NCBI GenBank assembly: GCA_025351345.1
Contig: JANXWB010000005.1
Span: forward strand, 1-64,000
Length of the DNA: 64,000 bases
DNA from: Synechococcales cyanobacterium GL140_1_metabat_312
GTDB lineage: Bacteria; Cyanobacteriota; Cyanobacteriia; Leptolyngbyales; Leptolyngbyaceae
Direction of reading: 5' to 3'
Program-made: the position numbers and the translations under genes
The notes under the pieces: generated by a model
Told to the model about the DNA's origin: nothing
Database searches by the model: none
The model's input: the letters and a program-made list of their open reading frames with translations, nothing else
In this document: positions 7,509 through 16,206 of the stretch, piece by piece
How positions within the stretch are numbered: the first letter of the stretch is position 1
How the letters are laid out: each line of letters begins with the position of its first letter

Positions 7509-8762
7509 ATGAGTCTTTCCACGATTATTCTTCTGGCCTTGGCGATCGGTGCTGGTTTCGGCGCGATGTTGCATGAGTGGTTTCCCCTATTGATCATTCC
7601 CCTGAATCATTATTTGTTAGCGCCCTTGGGGCAGGCTTTTTTGAGGTTGATTCAGTTTGTGGTGGTGCCGATCGTCTTTTCGGCCTTGATCATGGGGCTA
7701 ACCCGGATTCAAAATGCTGCCGAAATGGGACGATATACCGCTAAACTTCTGTTTAGTTATTTGGTGTCCAGTATCATTGCAGTCGCGGTGGGCTTAGCAA
7801 CGGCGATCGTCTTGCAACCCGGTGCAGGCTTAACGGGCCTTGCCCAAACTCAGGTTGAAATGACGGGGAAAGCTCCGGACCTGATTAATTGGCTAGTAGA
7901 ACTGATTCCCACCAATCCTCTAATGGCATTGAGTACGAGTAACTTGTTACAAACTATTATTTCTGGTGCATTGATTGGCCTTGGAATTCAACGATCGGGC
8001 GTGAAAGCTGAACCCTTTATTGCATTCATTGAAAGTGTCTATGTTATCAGTGAAAAAATTCTATTTTTAATTCTCTACCTTGCCCCTGTCGGTGTATTTG
8101 CCTTAATGGCTTCGGTGATTGCTGAACAAGGAGTAGGAATATTGCTTCGGCTACTGACTTATATGATTGGGGTGGTATTGGCGATCGGGTTAATGATTGG
8201 ATTTTATGGGTTGATTTTGCTGTTGCTCAAAGCCCAGCCGCTCAGGTTTTTCAAGAGTTTCTTTCCCAGTTTATCTCTTGCCTTTGGTACGGCGAGTTCT
8301 AATGCTGCGTTGCCTGTGTCGTTACAAAATGCTCAAGACTATGGTTTGTCTGGGACGATCGCAAGTTTTGCGATTCCTTTAGGCACTGCATTGAAGCGCG
8401 ATGGCATGGCCGTGGGTCAGGCATTTAATGCAATTTTCATTGCGCAACTCTATGAGGTTCCTCTGACTCCAAATCTGTTATTGGCGATCGCGCTCAGTAC
8501 AATTTTAGTATCGTTTAGTACGGCAGGTGTACCGGGGGCTGGCATTGTTATGATGACAACCATTTTTACAGCGGCGGGTTTGCCCCTAGAAGGAGTGGCG
8601 ATTTTGGCGGGGGTCGATCGGTTAATGGACAGCTTCCATACGGTTTTGAATGTTATCGGTAATGTGGCTAATGCGGTAGTACTGGAACGGTGGGAATCAG
8701 ACCATCAAGTTCCGAGTCTTGATATTGCCTCCTCCGGATCGGATGGTTCAGGGTTGAGATGA
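7509..8762 (+). CDS. Dicarboxylate/amino acid:cation symporter (SDF family)
   Basis: A 417-residue membrane protein with about eight transmembrane helices and the two re-entrant hairpins of the GltP/GltPh family. Hairpin 1 reads AFGTASSNAALPVSLQNA (near residues 255-275), and hairpin 2 reads SFSTAGVPGAGIVMMT (near 340). The usual NMDGT substrate/cation motif on TM7 is replaced by KRDGM (LGTALKRDGMAVGQAFNAIF), so substrate or ion coupling may differ from characterised glutamate or aspartate carriers. A strong hairpin terminator follows. The gene stands alone. Confidence 0.9.
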   Translation: MSLSTIILLALAIGAGFGAMLHEWFPLLIIPLNHYLLAPLGQAFLRLIQFVVVPIVFSALIMGLTRIQNAAEMGRYTAKLLFSYLVSSIIAVAVGLATAIVLQPGAGLTGLAQTQVEMTGKAPDLINWLVELIPTNPLMALSTSNLLQTIISGALIGLGIQRSGVKAEPFIAFIESVYVISEKILFLILYLAPVGVFALMASVIAEQGVGILLRLLTYMIGVVLAIGLMIGFYGLILLLLKAQPLRFFKSFFPSLSLAFGTASSNAALPVSLQNAQDYGLSGTIASFAIPLGTALKRDGMAVGQAFNAIFIAQLYEVPLTPNLLLAIALSTILVSFSTAGVPGAGIVMMTTIFTAAGLPLEGVAILAGVDRLMDSFHTVLNVIGNVANAVVLERWESDHQVPSLDIASSGSDGSGLR

Positions 8763-8819
8763 GAAGTTTGGTATAGATATAAGGTGTGTGAACTTAAATC
8801 TTATTTTTACCTCAATTAA

Positions 8820-8858
8820 AAATGCGTAGATCTGAAAAGAGATCTACGCATTTGCTTT
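8820..8858. terminator. Intrinsic terminator, probably bidirectional
   Basis: A 14-bp perfect stem (AATGCGTAGATCT paired with AGATCTACGCATT plus one A-T pair) encloses a 6-base loop. T-rich tracts follow on the plus strand (TTGCTTTT) and on the minus strand (TTTTAATT). It sits between the converging SDF transporter and glutathione transferase genes. Confidence 0.85.
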
Positions 8859-8916
8859 TCATTGGATGCAATCGTTCTAGTAACGATCGTCTCTAATCAA
8901 TCTTTTAATTAACGTT

Positions 8917-9708
8917 CTAGTCAATGTTGATAGAGGTTGGACGGCCTGAATCTCCACTTGGAATAATGGGGGCACCCGCTTTACGGAAATCGCTGTATAG
9001 CTTGTCGCGCCAGTTCCAGAACGTATCATAGAGTTCATTGTCCGCAATCCCTGGAACGCCTTGACCTTTAACGGCTTCCGGTATACTGAGGTAGGTGCCA
9101 GTTGGGAACTTAATGTACATGCTGAGCGCGGCCACTGTGAAATCAGCGAGCGTCGGCGCATCCCCCACTAGATAAGGTTGCTCTGACAAAATAGAACAGA
9201 GCCACGACAGATTTTGACGAATATTATCCTTGATTTTATCCGTAGACAGACCCACGGGCGCACCTAATCCACCCAGGAAATCAAACGAGGGTATGGCGCT
9301 GACTAAGTTTTTTAATAGGTCAGGGGTTGCCGTGGGAAGCAATGCCGATCGGAAACTCGGGTTTTGACTCATGCTGGTCAGTAAGCCTTTCCGAGAATTT
9401 ATCCCAAAAATCTCGTCGGCCCACTGCTCCATAATCATCACTTGCCCGCGCAACTTGCCGTCTGTTGGGATGATAGATTTATCACTATATTTGCGATCGA
9501 GGTATTCTGCGATCGCTGTGGAATCGGCTATGACCGTGCCATCATCCTTCAGCACTGGAACTTGTCGCTGGCCCGACATCTTAAAAATTTCGACTTGGCC
9601 AATGGCTGGAATCACTTCAACTTTTTTATACTCCAGACCCTTGTAGTCCAGAATAAATCGGACTTTCTCGGCGTAGCTGGACATTTCAAATTGGTATAGC
9701 TCAATCAT
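8917..9708 (-). CDS. Glutathione S-transferase family protein
   Basis: The 263-residue protein starts MIELYQFEMSSYAEKVRFIL, an N-terminal thioredoxin-fold domain with Ser-Ser where CxxC/catalytic Ser is expected. The cis-proline block is QRQVPVLKDDGTVIADS (about 50-66), and the all-helical C-terminal domain contains YLVGDAPTLADFTVAAL. An in-frame ATG at 9807 would add 33 residues with no family match, so 9708 is used. It probably conjugates or reduces with glutathione in the cytoplasm; the substrate is unknown. Confidence 0.88.
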   Translation of the reverse strand: MIELYQFEMSSYAEKVRFILDYKGLEYKKVEVIPAIGQVEIFKMSGQRQVPVLKDDGTVIADSTAIAEYLDRKYSDKSIIPTDGKLRGQVMIMEQWADEIFGINSRKGLLTSMSQNPSFRSALLPTATPDLLKNLVSAIPSFDFLGGLGAPVGLSTDKIKDNIRQNLSWLCSILSEQPYLVGDAPTLADFTVAALSMYIKFPTGTYLSIPEAVKGQGVPGIADNELYDTFWNWRDKLYSDFRKAGAPIIPSGDSGRPTSINID

Positions 9709-9838
9709 GGTTCGTTCGAGATGGCTGGGTCTCTGGGATCTTAACGTGAAATTACAGGGACAGAGGATACGTGATACCGAACTAAATATCAGATATCCCC
9801 GAATCATTTGGCCTAATGCTTCATTTTTTCATCGATTA

Positions 9839-10897
9839 CTAGCGTTTTTGCCGTGGCGCGAGATGATAGCTACGACGAAGATTTTCTAATTTTCGGCTTA
9901 ATGATTGAGTCATTTGAGGCTCGCCTGCTTGCGTTGCGGCCACAATTGCACTGCTGTAATATCGATCGGCTTCTGCGAGATCACCATCGCGTTCATAAAA
10001 CTCGCCGATCGCCTGCAACGCATTGACTCGGTTAGTGGGACTAGAGGCGGTGGTTGCTGCATTCAGCCTTGCGTCTAGCCAGCTTTTTGCTTCATTATTT
10101 GCTCCCAGACTTTTATAGGCGATCGCCAATCCTGCCATGGCTCGATCCTGGGTTGCGTAGTCGTCACCAGTCCGGGCCAAAATTAGAGCATTTAAATAGG
10201 ATGCCGCTGATTTTTGGAATTCACCCAACTTATAGTAGATGCTGCCTAAGGCATTTTTTGCGATCGCTTCGGCGGTTACATTCGACGTAAGCTGGTGGCG
10301 ATTGATGGCCTGGTTTAACCGGGTGATGGCTAAGGCATAGTCGCCTCGTGCGATCGCCGCTAGCCCGAGATTGGTCAACGATCGACCTTGGCCGGGAATA
10401 TCATTAATGTCTTGGGCAAGACGTAAGCTTTCAGCAAAACCTTTTTCCGATTCAGCAACATGGGCCGTTCTCAGTAACAGTTCACCGACTTGGTTGTAGC
10501 TGAGAATTAATTGTGGAAAATCTTGACGCGATCGGGCAAACCTTAACTGTTGACGGAGCGCATCTTCTAATTCAGTCGTGCGATTTTGACGTTGATACAC
10601 TTGACTGAGATAGCCATAGGCCCGCTGTTGACCTTCCAGATTATTCAGCAAGCGATACTTTTCAGCGGCAGATTTTAAACTCGTAATGGCTGCATTAAGA
10701 TTGCCGAGTTGCGTTTGTCTTATGCCTTCTTCTAAAAGCCGATCGCTTTTTTGCAGTTCAAACGGCAGTTCAATGCCAAAGGGTTGTTGATTGAGTTGAC
10801 GGGTAATTTCCGACGCAGACGCAAGCTTCACAGGTAGTCCAGAACTTAAAATCGACGAGAAAATTGCTCCAATGACAAACCAATGCGATCGTTTCAC
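9839..10897 (-). CDS. Exported TPR-repeat protein
   Basis: Starting from GTG 10897 (preceded by GGGAG at 8 bases) the protein is 352 residues, with signal peptide VKRSHWFVIGAIFSSILSSG. Six or so tetratricopeptide repeats fill the rest (for example GNLNAAITSLKSAAEKYRLL, GQGRSLTNLGLAAIARGDYA, AIAKNALGSIYYKLGEFQKS, ALQAIGEFYERDGDLAEADR). It should be a periplasmic or extracellular protein-protein interaction scaffold. An upstream ATG at 10936 would place a polar extension before the signal peptide and is less likely. Partner unknown. Confidence 0.85.
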   Translation of the reverse strand: MKRSHWFVIGAIFSSILSSGLPVKLASASEITRQLNQQPFGIELPFELQKSDRLLEEGIRQTQLGNLNAAITSLKSAAEKYRLLNNLEGQQRAYGYLSQVYQRQNRTTELEDALRQQLRFARSRQDFPQLILSYNQVGELLLRTAHVAESEKGFAESLRLAQDINDIPGQGRSLTNLGLAAIARGDYALAITRLNQAINRHQLTSNVTAEAIAKNALGSIYYKLGEFQKSAASYLNALILARTGDDYATQDRAMAGLAIAYKSLGANNEAKSWLDARLNAATTASSPTNRVNALQAIGEFYERDGDLAEADRYYSSAIVAATQAGEPQMTQSLSRKLENLRRSYHLAPRQKR

Positions 10898-11207
10898 GCA
10901 GACAACTCCCAATAGATTAGAATAAGAGATAAACACTAAACAAGAATTGAAGATGACGACTCAGGAACTTAGACGAGTACACCGTTATCAGCCTCTATTA
11001 CTGATTTAAACATCATGTGAACATTGAAATCAGGACATCCAGCTCGATGAATAATCATCGATTGCACAGCATTAAACACGTAATTTGTCTAATGCGATAC
11101 CAAATTCATAACTTTATGGATTCTAATTTTGTTATATCGCCGTTTACTTAAGGAATCCACCTAAAGGCATAGCTTTTAGATAATTCCCGAGAACGGGCCA
11201 GAAATTA
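10898..11207. other. Intergenic region without a recognised gene
   Basis: About 310 AT-rich bases separate the TPR gene from the sigma-like gene. I see no coding frame, stable hairpin or repeat; it presumably carries the promoter of the TPR gene. Confidence 0.6.
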
Positions 11208-11819
11208 TCAAGATTTTATAGAATTTAATAAATAAATCGATCGGATATCTTCAGGTAAGCGTGTTTCCAGGATGCGATAGCCTGTTTCCAGTTGGCGACG
11301 GACCTCAGCGGGCGGCATGACTTCGCCTTCAGCCTGAAGATAGGCCGAAATCCGGGTTTCACTCCAGTTAAACGTTTGAGCCATCACAATAATTAACCGT
11401 AAGGTCGGCGGCATCTCATCTAAGGCACGATCGAGATAACACCAAAAGGGGGGAGACGCAGACTGAAGATCGTAATGCACTTCTTCCACAGGAGGAATTT
11501 TGACGGTGTTGATACAGTCGGCAACCGTGGACAACAGCCATCCTTGAAATCCTCCGCTCAATTTTTTCACCTCTAGACCACTGAGTTCATTAAATATATG
11601 TCGCCATACTAAGGCGAAAAGGTAGTCGGTTTGAACGGGAGACTTGGCTGCATGTTGCACGACCCGGTATACCAGACCACTGTAGCGACAAAATAGTGTT
11701 ACAAAATACTGGCCCAAGTCGGGATATTGCTGAAACAGCGCGATCAGTTGTTGATCGTTTTGTTGGGAAAGCGATCGAATTAAGGGATGGTTGGCTTCAG
11801 CAAAGGTAGGAAGTGACAC
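11208..11819 (-). CDS. Sigma-70-like (ECF-type) protein
   Basis: A 203-residue protein with the size and helical layout of an ECF sigma factor. A region-2-like part covers residues 15-100 (LIALFQQYPDLGQYFVTLFC ... FQGWLLSTVADCIN), and a region-4-like part around 130-195 (YLDRALDEMPPTLRLIIVMA, FNWSETRISAYLQAEG ... VRRQLETGYRILETRLPEDI) has helix-turn-helix character. Similar proteins are annotated in many cyanobacteria as sigma-70 family. Region 2 is divergent, so it may be a sigma-like protein that does not bind core polymerase. No anti-sigma gene lies beside it. Confidence 0.6.
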   Translation of the reverse strand: MSLPTFAEANHPLIRSLSQQNDQQLIALFQQYPDLGQYFVTLFCRYSGLVYRVVQHAAKSPVQTDYLFALVWRHIFNELSGLEVKKLSGGFQGWLLSTVADCINTVKIPPVEEVHYDLQSASPPFWCYLDRALDEMPPTLRLIIVMAQTFNWSETRISAYLQAEGEVMPPAEVRRQLETGYRILETRLPEDIRSIYLLNSIKS

Positions 11820-12035
11820 TGATTCAGGTGGGGGCTAAAAAACACAGATTTTAATTCTAAACATCGATATGATAATTCGCGAGTTCAATTTAAAAACAGC
11901 TTTTTTCAGATCGCCCTGAGAATTCAGCTCAAAAACAGGAAATCCGAACTCGTCAAAAGCGTCAAAAGTGTCCTGATCCTGAAAAAATATTGGTAATATT
12001 GAAAAATAAGTCATCCATTCCCCAGGCAATTCAGC

Positions 12036-12605
12036 ATGACACTCCTATCCCCGATTGTTCCGATCGCTAGCCTTTGGGCCTCGCTTGGTGATGGTTTATT
12101 TTCGACTCAAGGGATCATGGTGATGCTGTTGGCGGCCTATGGCGGCGCGATGTGGATGTTTTTAACCAGTGCACCGAAGGTCCATACCGTAATGGTGTCG
12201 GACTTAGAGGCGGCCCGTCAGTTTTATGCGGGGGTGTTGCGGTTAAATGCAGCCGATATTCCATTGCATTATTACTATAATTATGAGCAATCCCTAGGCA
12301 CAGCGGGTATTAATCCGATGTATCTCTCAGGGGTTGCGGGCAGTACGACGGCCCGAGGTGCAGGGAATGATGGGCTGTGGTATCAACTCCGCAAAAATGT
12401 TCAGATTCACGTTATTTCTGGGGCGAGTATGGGCGAAAATTCTCGTCAACGCCACATTTGCTTCGATCGCGAATGCCTGGACCAAATTCTAATGCGTACC
12501 CAACGCCTCGATTTAAAGCATAAAATTTGCAGCGATCGGCCTCTGAACTTCCTAGTGAAAGATTTTGATGGGCAAATTTTTGAAGTATCCGAAGTTACTA
12601 ATTGA
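12036..12605 (+). CDS. VOC (glyoxalase-like) family protein with N-terminal membrane segment
   Basis: Residues 25-50 are hydrophobic (GIMVMLLAAYGGAMWMFLTS), suggesting a membrane anchor. The remainder is a single vicinal-oxygen-chelate domain: VHTVMVSDLEAARQFYAGVL at about 51-70 is the first beta-alpha-beta motif and NFLVKDFDGQIFEVSEV is the last strand pair. Members bind a metal and act as glyoxalases, dioxygenases or small-molecule binding proteins; the substrate is not evident. The layout is shared by conserved cyanobacterial proteins of this length. Confidence 0.8.
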   Translation: MTLLSPIVPIASLWASLGDGLFSTQGIMVMLLAAYGGAMWMFLTSAPKVHTVMVSDLEAARQFYAGVLRLNAADIPLHYYYNYEQSLGTAGINPMYLSGVAGSTTARGAGNDGLWYQLRKNVQIHVISGASMGENSRQRHICFDRECLDQILMRTQRLDLKHKICSDRPLNFLVKDFDGQIFEVSEVTN

Positions 12606-12660
12606 AGCTATTAACTAAAGATTCGCTAATGGTTGGGATAGATTATTTTCGATGACTTCA

Positions 12661-12689
12661 ATAAGAAAGCAGTCCCAAACGAGACTGCT
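12661..12689 (-). terminator. Intrinsic terminator for the serine hydrolase gene
   Basis: AGCAGTC and GACTGCT form a 7-bp stem with an 8-base loop. On the minus strand it is followed by TTTCTTAT. It lies between the converging VOC and serine hydrolase genes. Confidence 0.6.
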
Positions 12690-12769
12690 GGATTATGGAG
12701 ATTTGAGTCTAAAATACAACTTTTATTGTCTCAGTAAGATATTGAGTTATTTGTATTTTTTATTACTTT

Positions 12770-13708
12770 TTAACTGGAAATCGATCGCATTTCTGTATAA
12801 ATTTGCTTACAGATAAACGGCAAAAGCGTCTCATCTTGACTATTTCCCTTTCCTTCAGTGAAAACAGTTAATAGATAAGGAATGCTATCCGATGTTTCAA
12901 TGTAAGCCGTGTCATGACGGGCTTGGCTCATCCACCCCGCTTTGGACCAGAGGCTTGCGTGAATCGGTAAGCCGTCTCCGAGGAACCCTGTGACTTGATT
13001 CGCAGGATCAGCCTTGAGAACATCTGGGTCGATCGATCGGGCCAAGGTATCCATCATGGATTGCGATCGGGTGCCGGACACAGCCACTCCGCCTACGATT
13101 GAATGGAGCATTCGAGTCGTGGCATCGGTGGTGAGGCTATTGCGGTTGTTGAGCAGTTCGCCGTAAAAAGCCCGTTCTCGTCCGTAGGGTCCATCGCCCC
13201 AGGTTTTTTGGCAAACGTTGATGCTGTTGAACTCTTCCCATTGAAGCGATTGCAGGTAGCGGTTGACTAGGTTGCGCTGATGTTTCCAGGTCTCAAAGGG
13301 GCCGCCCGCAAGGTCTGGTCCGCTGGTGGTGCCCGTGAGTATATCTACAATCAATCCCGTGGCATCATTGCTGGAATCCACAATCATGTCATTCATCGCT
13401 CGATCGAGTTCGACGGTAGCAGGGATCATGTTTTGCTCTAGCCATTCGTGGGCCGCAACTAAATAAAATAGTTTGACAACGCTGGCCGGATAGATGCATT
13501 CGACCCCGCGATAGCTGAAACCCCGAGGACTTCGGCTCCAGAATTCGGTTGGATTGAGCGCGCCACCCGTATTTACAAAGGGCTGGTCGTAGACGATCCA
13601 GGTTAAGGCCAGTTGATTTTTGGCGAGTTTGGGATAGGCTTTCCAGATGGCATCTAGAATCCGATCGCCTTGGAGTTCGAGTTGAGCTTCTTTTTTGAAA
13701 AATGGCAT
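12770..13708 (-). CDS. Class A beta-lactamase-like serine hydrolase
   Basis: A 312-residue protein with the active-site motifs of the penicillin-binding/beta-lactamase fold. SxxK is YPASVVKLF (Ser about 76, Lys about 79), the SxN-like motif is in VDSSNDAT, and the KTG-like motif is SKAGW. There is no signal peptide, so unlike true beta-lactamases it may be cytoplasmic or secreted by another route. ATG 13708 (MPFFKKEA) is preferred to 13729, but either is possible. It is divergently transcribed from an NlpC/P60 peptidase 53 bases away, suggesting a joint role in cell-wall turnover. Confidence 0.85.
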   Translation of the reverse strand: MPFFKKEAQLELQGDRILDAIWKAYPKLAKNQLALTWIVYDQPFVNTGGALNPTEFWSRSPRGFSYRGVECIYPASVVKLFYLVAAHEWLEQNMIPATVELDRAMNDMIVDSSNDATGLIVDILTGTTSGPDLAGGPFETWKHQRNLVNRYLQSLQWEEFNSINVCQKTWGDGPYGRERAFYGELLNNRNSLTTDATTRMLHSIVGGVAVSGTRSQSMMDTLARSIDPDVLKADPANQVTGFLGDGLPIHASLWSKAGWMSQARHDTAYIETSDSIPYLLTVFTEGKGNSQDETLLPFICKQIYTEMRSISS

Positions 13709-13761
13709 GGTAAGGCTGGCTTTATACAACTGGCTCTATAGAATAACTGCAATATCAAGAG

Positions 13762-14493
13762 GTGCAATTCCAAGTGCAATATCGAATCTTAGACAATTTA
13801 AATCTCTACAGCTCACCCGAATTAAATTCATTGGTGACGCAGGCTGCGCCCGATCAGTGGTTGACCATTAATCCCCAAAACGATTGCAATCTAGAAATCG
13901 ATAGTAACCAACCCCCAACCGCTCCGTTACTTGTGAAATTAGTGGAGGACCAGTATTCGGGCTGGCTAGATCCGGCAGATTGGGGCAAATTGGTGGTGAG
14001 TGGGACGCGGTACTGTGCACCCGTGGTGACAGCGTTGGAGATTGAATCACGATTGTCGGATGCGATCGGGTTTGCTCGTGAGGGTATGACGGTAAATAAT
14101 CACTATCTTTGGGGTGGTACTGTCGCTCCTAACTATGACTGTTCGGGGTTGATGCAGGCGGCATTTCGATCGGTGGGGATTCAGTTGCCACGGGATGCCT
14201 ATCAACAAGAGTCTTTTTTAACGGCGATCGTAGGGGAGAATTTATTGCAGCTTTTAGACCAACTTCAACCCGGTAATCTAATCTTTTTTGGAACGTCTAT
14301 TAAGGCCACTCATGTGGGGCTTTATCTGGGTAATGGCCAGTATATTCACAGTTCTGGGATTCAGCATGGCCGCAATGGTATTGGCATCGATTCATTGGAT
14401 AGGACCAGCAGTGATCCGGTGAGTCGTCATTATTTATCTGAGTTGCGGGGGGCAGGGCGAGTGGTGAAAAGCTTTAGTCCTAAAGACTCCTAA
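13762..14493 (+). CDS. SH3-NlpC/P60 cell-wall peptidase
   Basis: The 243-residue protein has an N-terminal SH3b-like domain (about 1-80, ending GWLDPADW) and a C-terminal NlpC/P60 cysteine peptidase domain. Catalytic residues are Cys127 (YDCSGLMQAAF), His184 (ATHVGLYLGNGQYIH) and probably His196. Closely similar cyanobacterial enzymes are gamma-D-glutamyl-L-diamino acid endopeptidases that recycle peptidoglycan peptides. No signal peptide is present, consistent with a cytoplasmic recycling role. The gene is divergent from the beta-lactamase-like hydrolase. Confidence 0.92.
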   Translation: MQFQVQYRILDNLNLYSSPELNSLVTQAAPDQWLTINPQNDCNLEIDSNQPPTAPLLVKLVEDQYSGWLDPADWGKLVVSGTRYCAPVVTALEIESRLSDAIGFAREGMTVNNHYLWGGTVAPNYDCSGLMQAAFRSVGIQLPRDAYQQESFLTAIVGENLLQLLDQLQPGNLIFFGTSIKATHVGLYLGNGQYIHSSGIQHGRNGIGIDSLDRTSSDPVSRHYLSELRGAGRVVKSFSPKDS

Positions 14494-14506
14494 AATCCCA
14501 CACCCT

Positions 14507-15121
14507 TTAGCCTGCCCAGTTAACACCGCCATCTTCAGGGACAGACGGTAGGGATTTACGATCGTTGCGATGGGCATTGGTTGGGCTTGCCCCACTTATG
14601 GAATTTGGATCTAGAGAACCTGTATCCGCAGGAGAGGCGATAATTTCAAACTCAAAATTTCCGTCTAAACTTTGGGCACGAGCAACGATCGGTGGCGTTG
14701 TGGGATAGGGCTGTGCTGCGGGTTTCCTCGTTTGTGGTGTTGGGGCTAGAAGGGTAGAACGATCGGCGGTATCGTTCATAGGAGGCGACGGCATTTTTGA
14801 GTTATTTGAATTATGTGACGGGTGGGGTTGTAACTGCTGGGTTTCTTGTTGTGACTCGGCAAGATTCTGTGACCCGGCCAGACAGTGACTGTGAGTTGCG
14901 CGACGTTCGGGTTCAACCACCCGCGTCATGATGAATTCTATGGTTTCGGGCTTGACCCATCCCCGCGCCACCAGCACATCCCCAAAGCGCATATCAGTGT
15001 CGATCTGCTGATCATTCAGCACAACCGAAACTTGGGCGGGTGTGATCAATCCAGCTTCTATTAAGTAGCTTCCGAGACGAGTTCTAGAAGCGTTTGAATT
15101 CAAATCGGATGACTTATACAT
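14507..15121 (-). CDS. MshEN/GspE-N-like domain protein with Pro/Gln-rich tail
   Basis: The N-terminal ~75 residues (LGSYLIEAGLITPAQVSVVL, then MRFGDVLVARGWVKPETIEF) resemble the MshEN/GspE N-terminal fold, which in several secretion and pilus ATPases binds c-di-GMP. The remaining 130 residues are low-complexity and rich in Gln, Pro, Ser and Thr, with no enzymatic domain. The protein is therefore a possible ligand-binding adaptor rather than an ATPase. The 3' end converges on the NlpC gene with 13 bases between. Partner and ligand are unknown. Confidence 0.65.
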   Translation of the reverse strand: MYKSSDLNSNASRTRLGSYLIEAGLITPAQVSVVLNDQQIDTDMRFGDVLVARGWVKPETIEFIMTRVVEPERRATHSHCLAGSQNLAESQQETQQLQPHPSHNSNNSKMPSPPMNDTADRSTLLAPTPQTRKPAAQPYPTTPPIVARAQSLDGNFEFEIIASPADTGSLDPNSISGASPTNAHRNDRKSLPSVPEDGGVNWAG

Positions 15122-15477
15122 AAGATATCAATGAAATTAGGGACGCTTATTTTGATGGAACTCCATGGAGCGACTATCACTATTCTAGCAAATCTGAATC
15201 AGCGGTAATCCTGCTTTAGGACTACAAATGATGGGAGGGATATTCCAGTCGATCGGAAAAATTTCTTATTCTTATTTTATGTTGTGGAAATCCATCTTAA
15301 AAAGGGAGACAACTGCCTAAAAGGATGTCTAAAGTAGTGGTGTTGAAAATTAGTTGAGAATTATCACATCAAAGTTGAAAATAGCGGTTACTATGTGGAG
15401 CGGTCTTAGTTCCTGATGACATATTCAGTCTATTGAGTGGTTCCGTTGAGTTTTATCCAGACGAAAAGGCTAGAGCA

Positions 15478-16143
15478 ATGAGTGATACAACCTCTTTTCT
15501 AGGTGGCGTGGCATTAGCCGGATTGGCGGCATTAGTTGTGATGCGAGGTGGTGTGACGATCGGTTCTCCATCCATGCCATCGCAACAATCGTTCCAGCTT
15601 CCTCAATTATCTTTGGGGCAAGGGAATATAAGTCCGGTAACAGGGCAAATTATGCCTGCTACTCAAAGTCCTGTGGTTGCAGTTCCAGGCCGATCGCCCT
15701 ATGAAGATGCAAAATTGGATGTCAAGGTTGAGTCGTTGAAAGCCCAAATTGAGCAGATTCAATTGCAGGTTCGTAGTCAGCAGACGGTTGTGGATACAAT
15801 GACAGCTCAAGTCCGGACAGGCGCATTACTCCCGCAGCAGTCGGCGGCAGTGGTTCCTCAACCCGCCGTTCCTGTAACTAGCCCGTCCGAACAGGCCGCA
15901 ACATCAATAGTGTCGGGATTGCCGTGGGCGTTGGGCGGCATGATGTTAACCTTTGGGGGCGGTGTTGCGTTGGTGGGAATGTTTGTGTTGTTGTCTCGCC
16001 AAAATCGATCGGGTCGAACGATCGAATTCATTCACGATGACTATCCAGCCTATTTACCGACCGCCCAACCCGCAAGTCGTCGTCGAGTGCAGGTGATGCC
16101 CCCGCGTCGTGCAATTAAACGGGTCGAAGTTGAAGAGGATTAA
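15478..16143 (+). CDS. Hypothetical membrane protein
   Basis: From ATG 15478 the protein is 221 residues: an N-terminal hydrophobic helix (TSFLGGVALAGLAALVVMRG), a Gln/Pro/Ser-rich section, a short coiled coil (VESLKAQIEQIQLQVRSQQ) and a second hydrophobic helix (LPWALGGMMLTFGGGVALVG) before a basic tail. A TTG-initiated longer frame (15433) would only add 15 residues. Two membrane helices around an exported coiled-coil segment suggest a structural role; I do not recognise the family. Confidence 0.65.
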   Translation: MSDTTSFLGGVALAGLAALVVMRGGVTIGSPSMPSQQSFQLPQLSLGQGNISPVTGQIMPATQSPVVAVPGRSPYEDAKLDVKVESLKAQIEQIQLQVRSQQTVVDTMTAQVRTGALLPQQSAAVVPQPAVPVTSPSEQAATSIVSGLPWALGGMMLTFGGGVALVGMFVLLSRQNRSGRTIEFIHDDYPAYLPTAQPASRRRVQVMPPRRAIKRVEVEED

Positions 16144-16206
16144 GAGATCCGTTGATTTTGGTTTGAACTTACTTATCTAAGTTTTATTTCAGCGCTTTAG
16201 CTTACT

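Noticed and set aside
11835-12029. 64-codon minus-strand reading frame between the sigma-like and VOC genes
   Set aside because: No family, no ribosome site, and its 5' end is the VOC promoter region.
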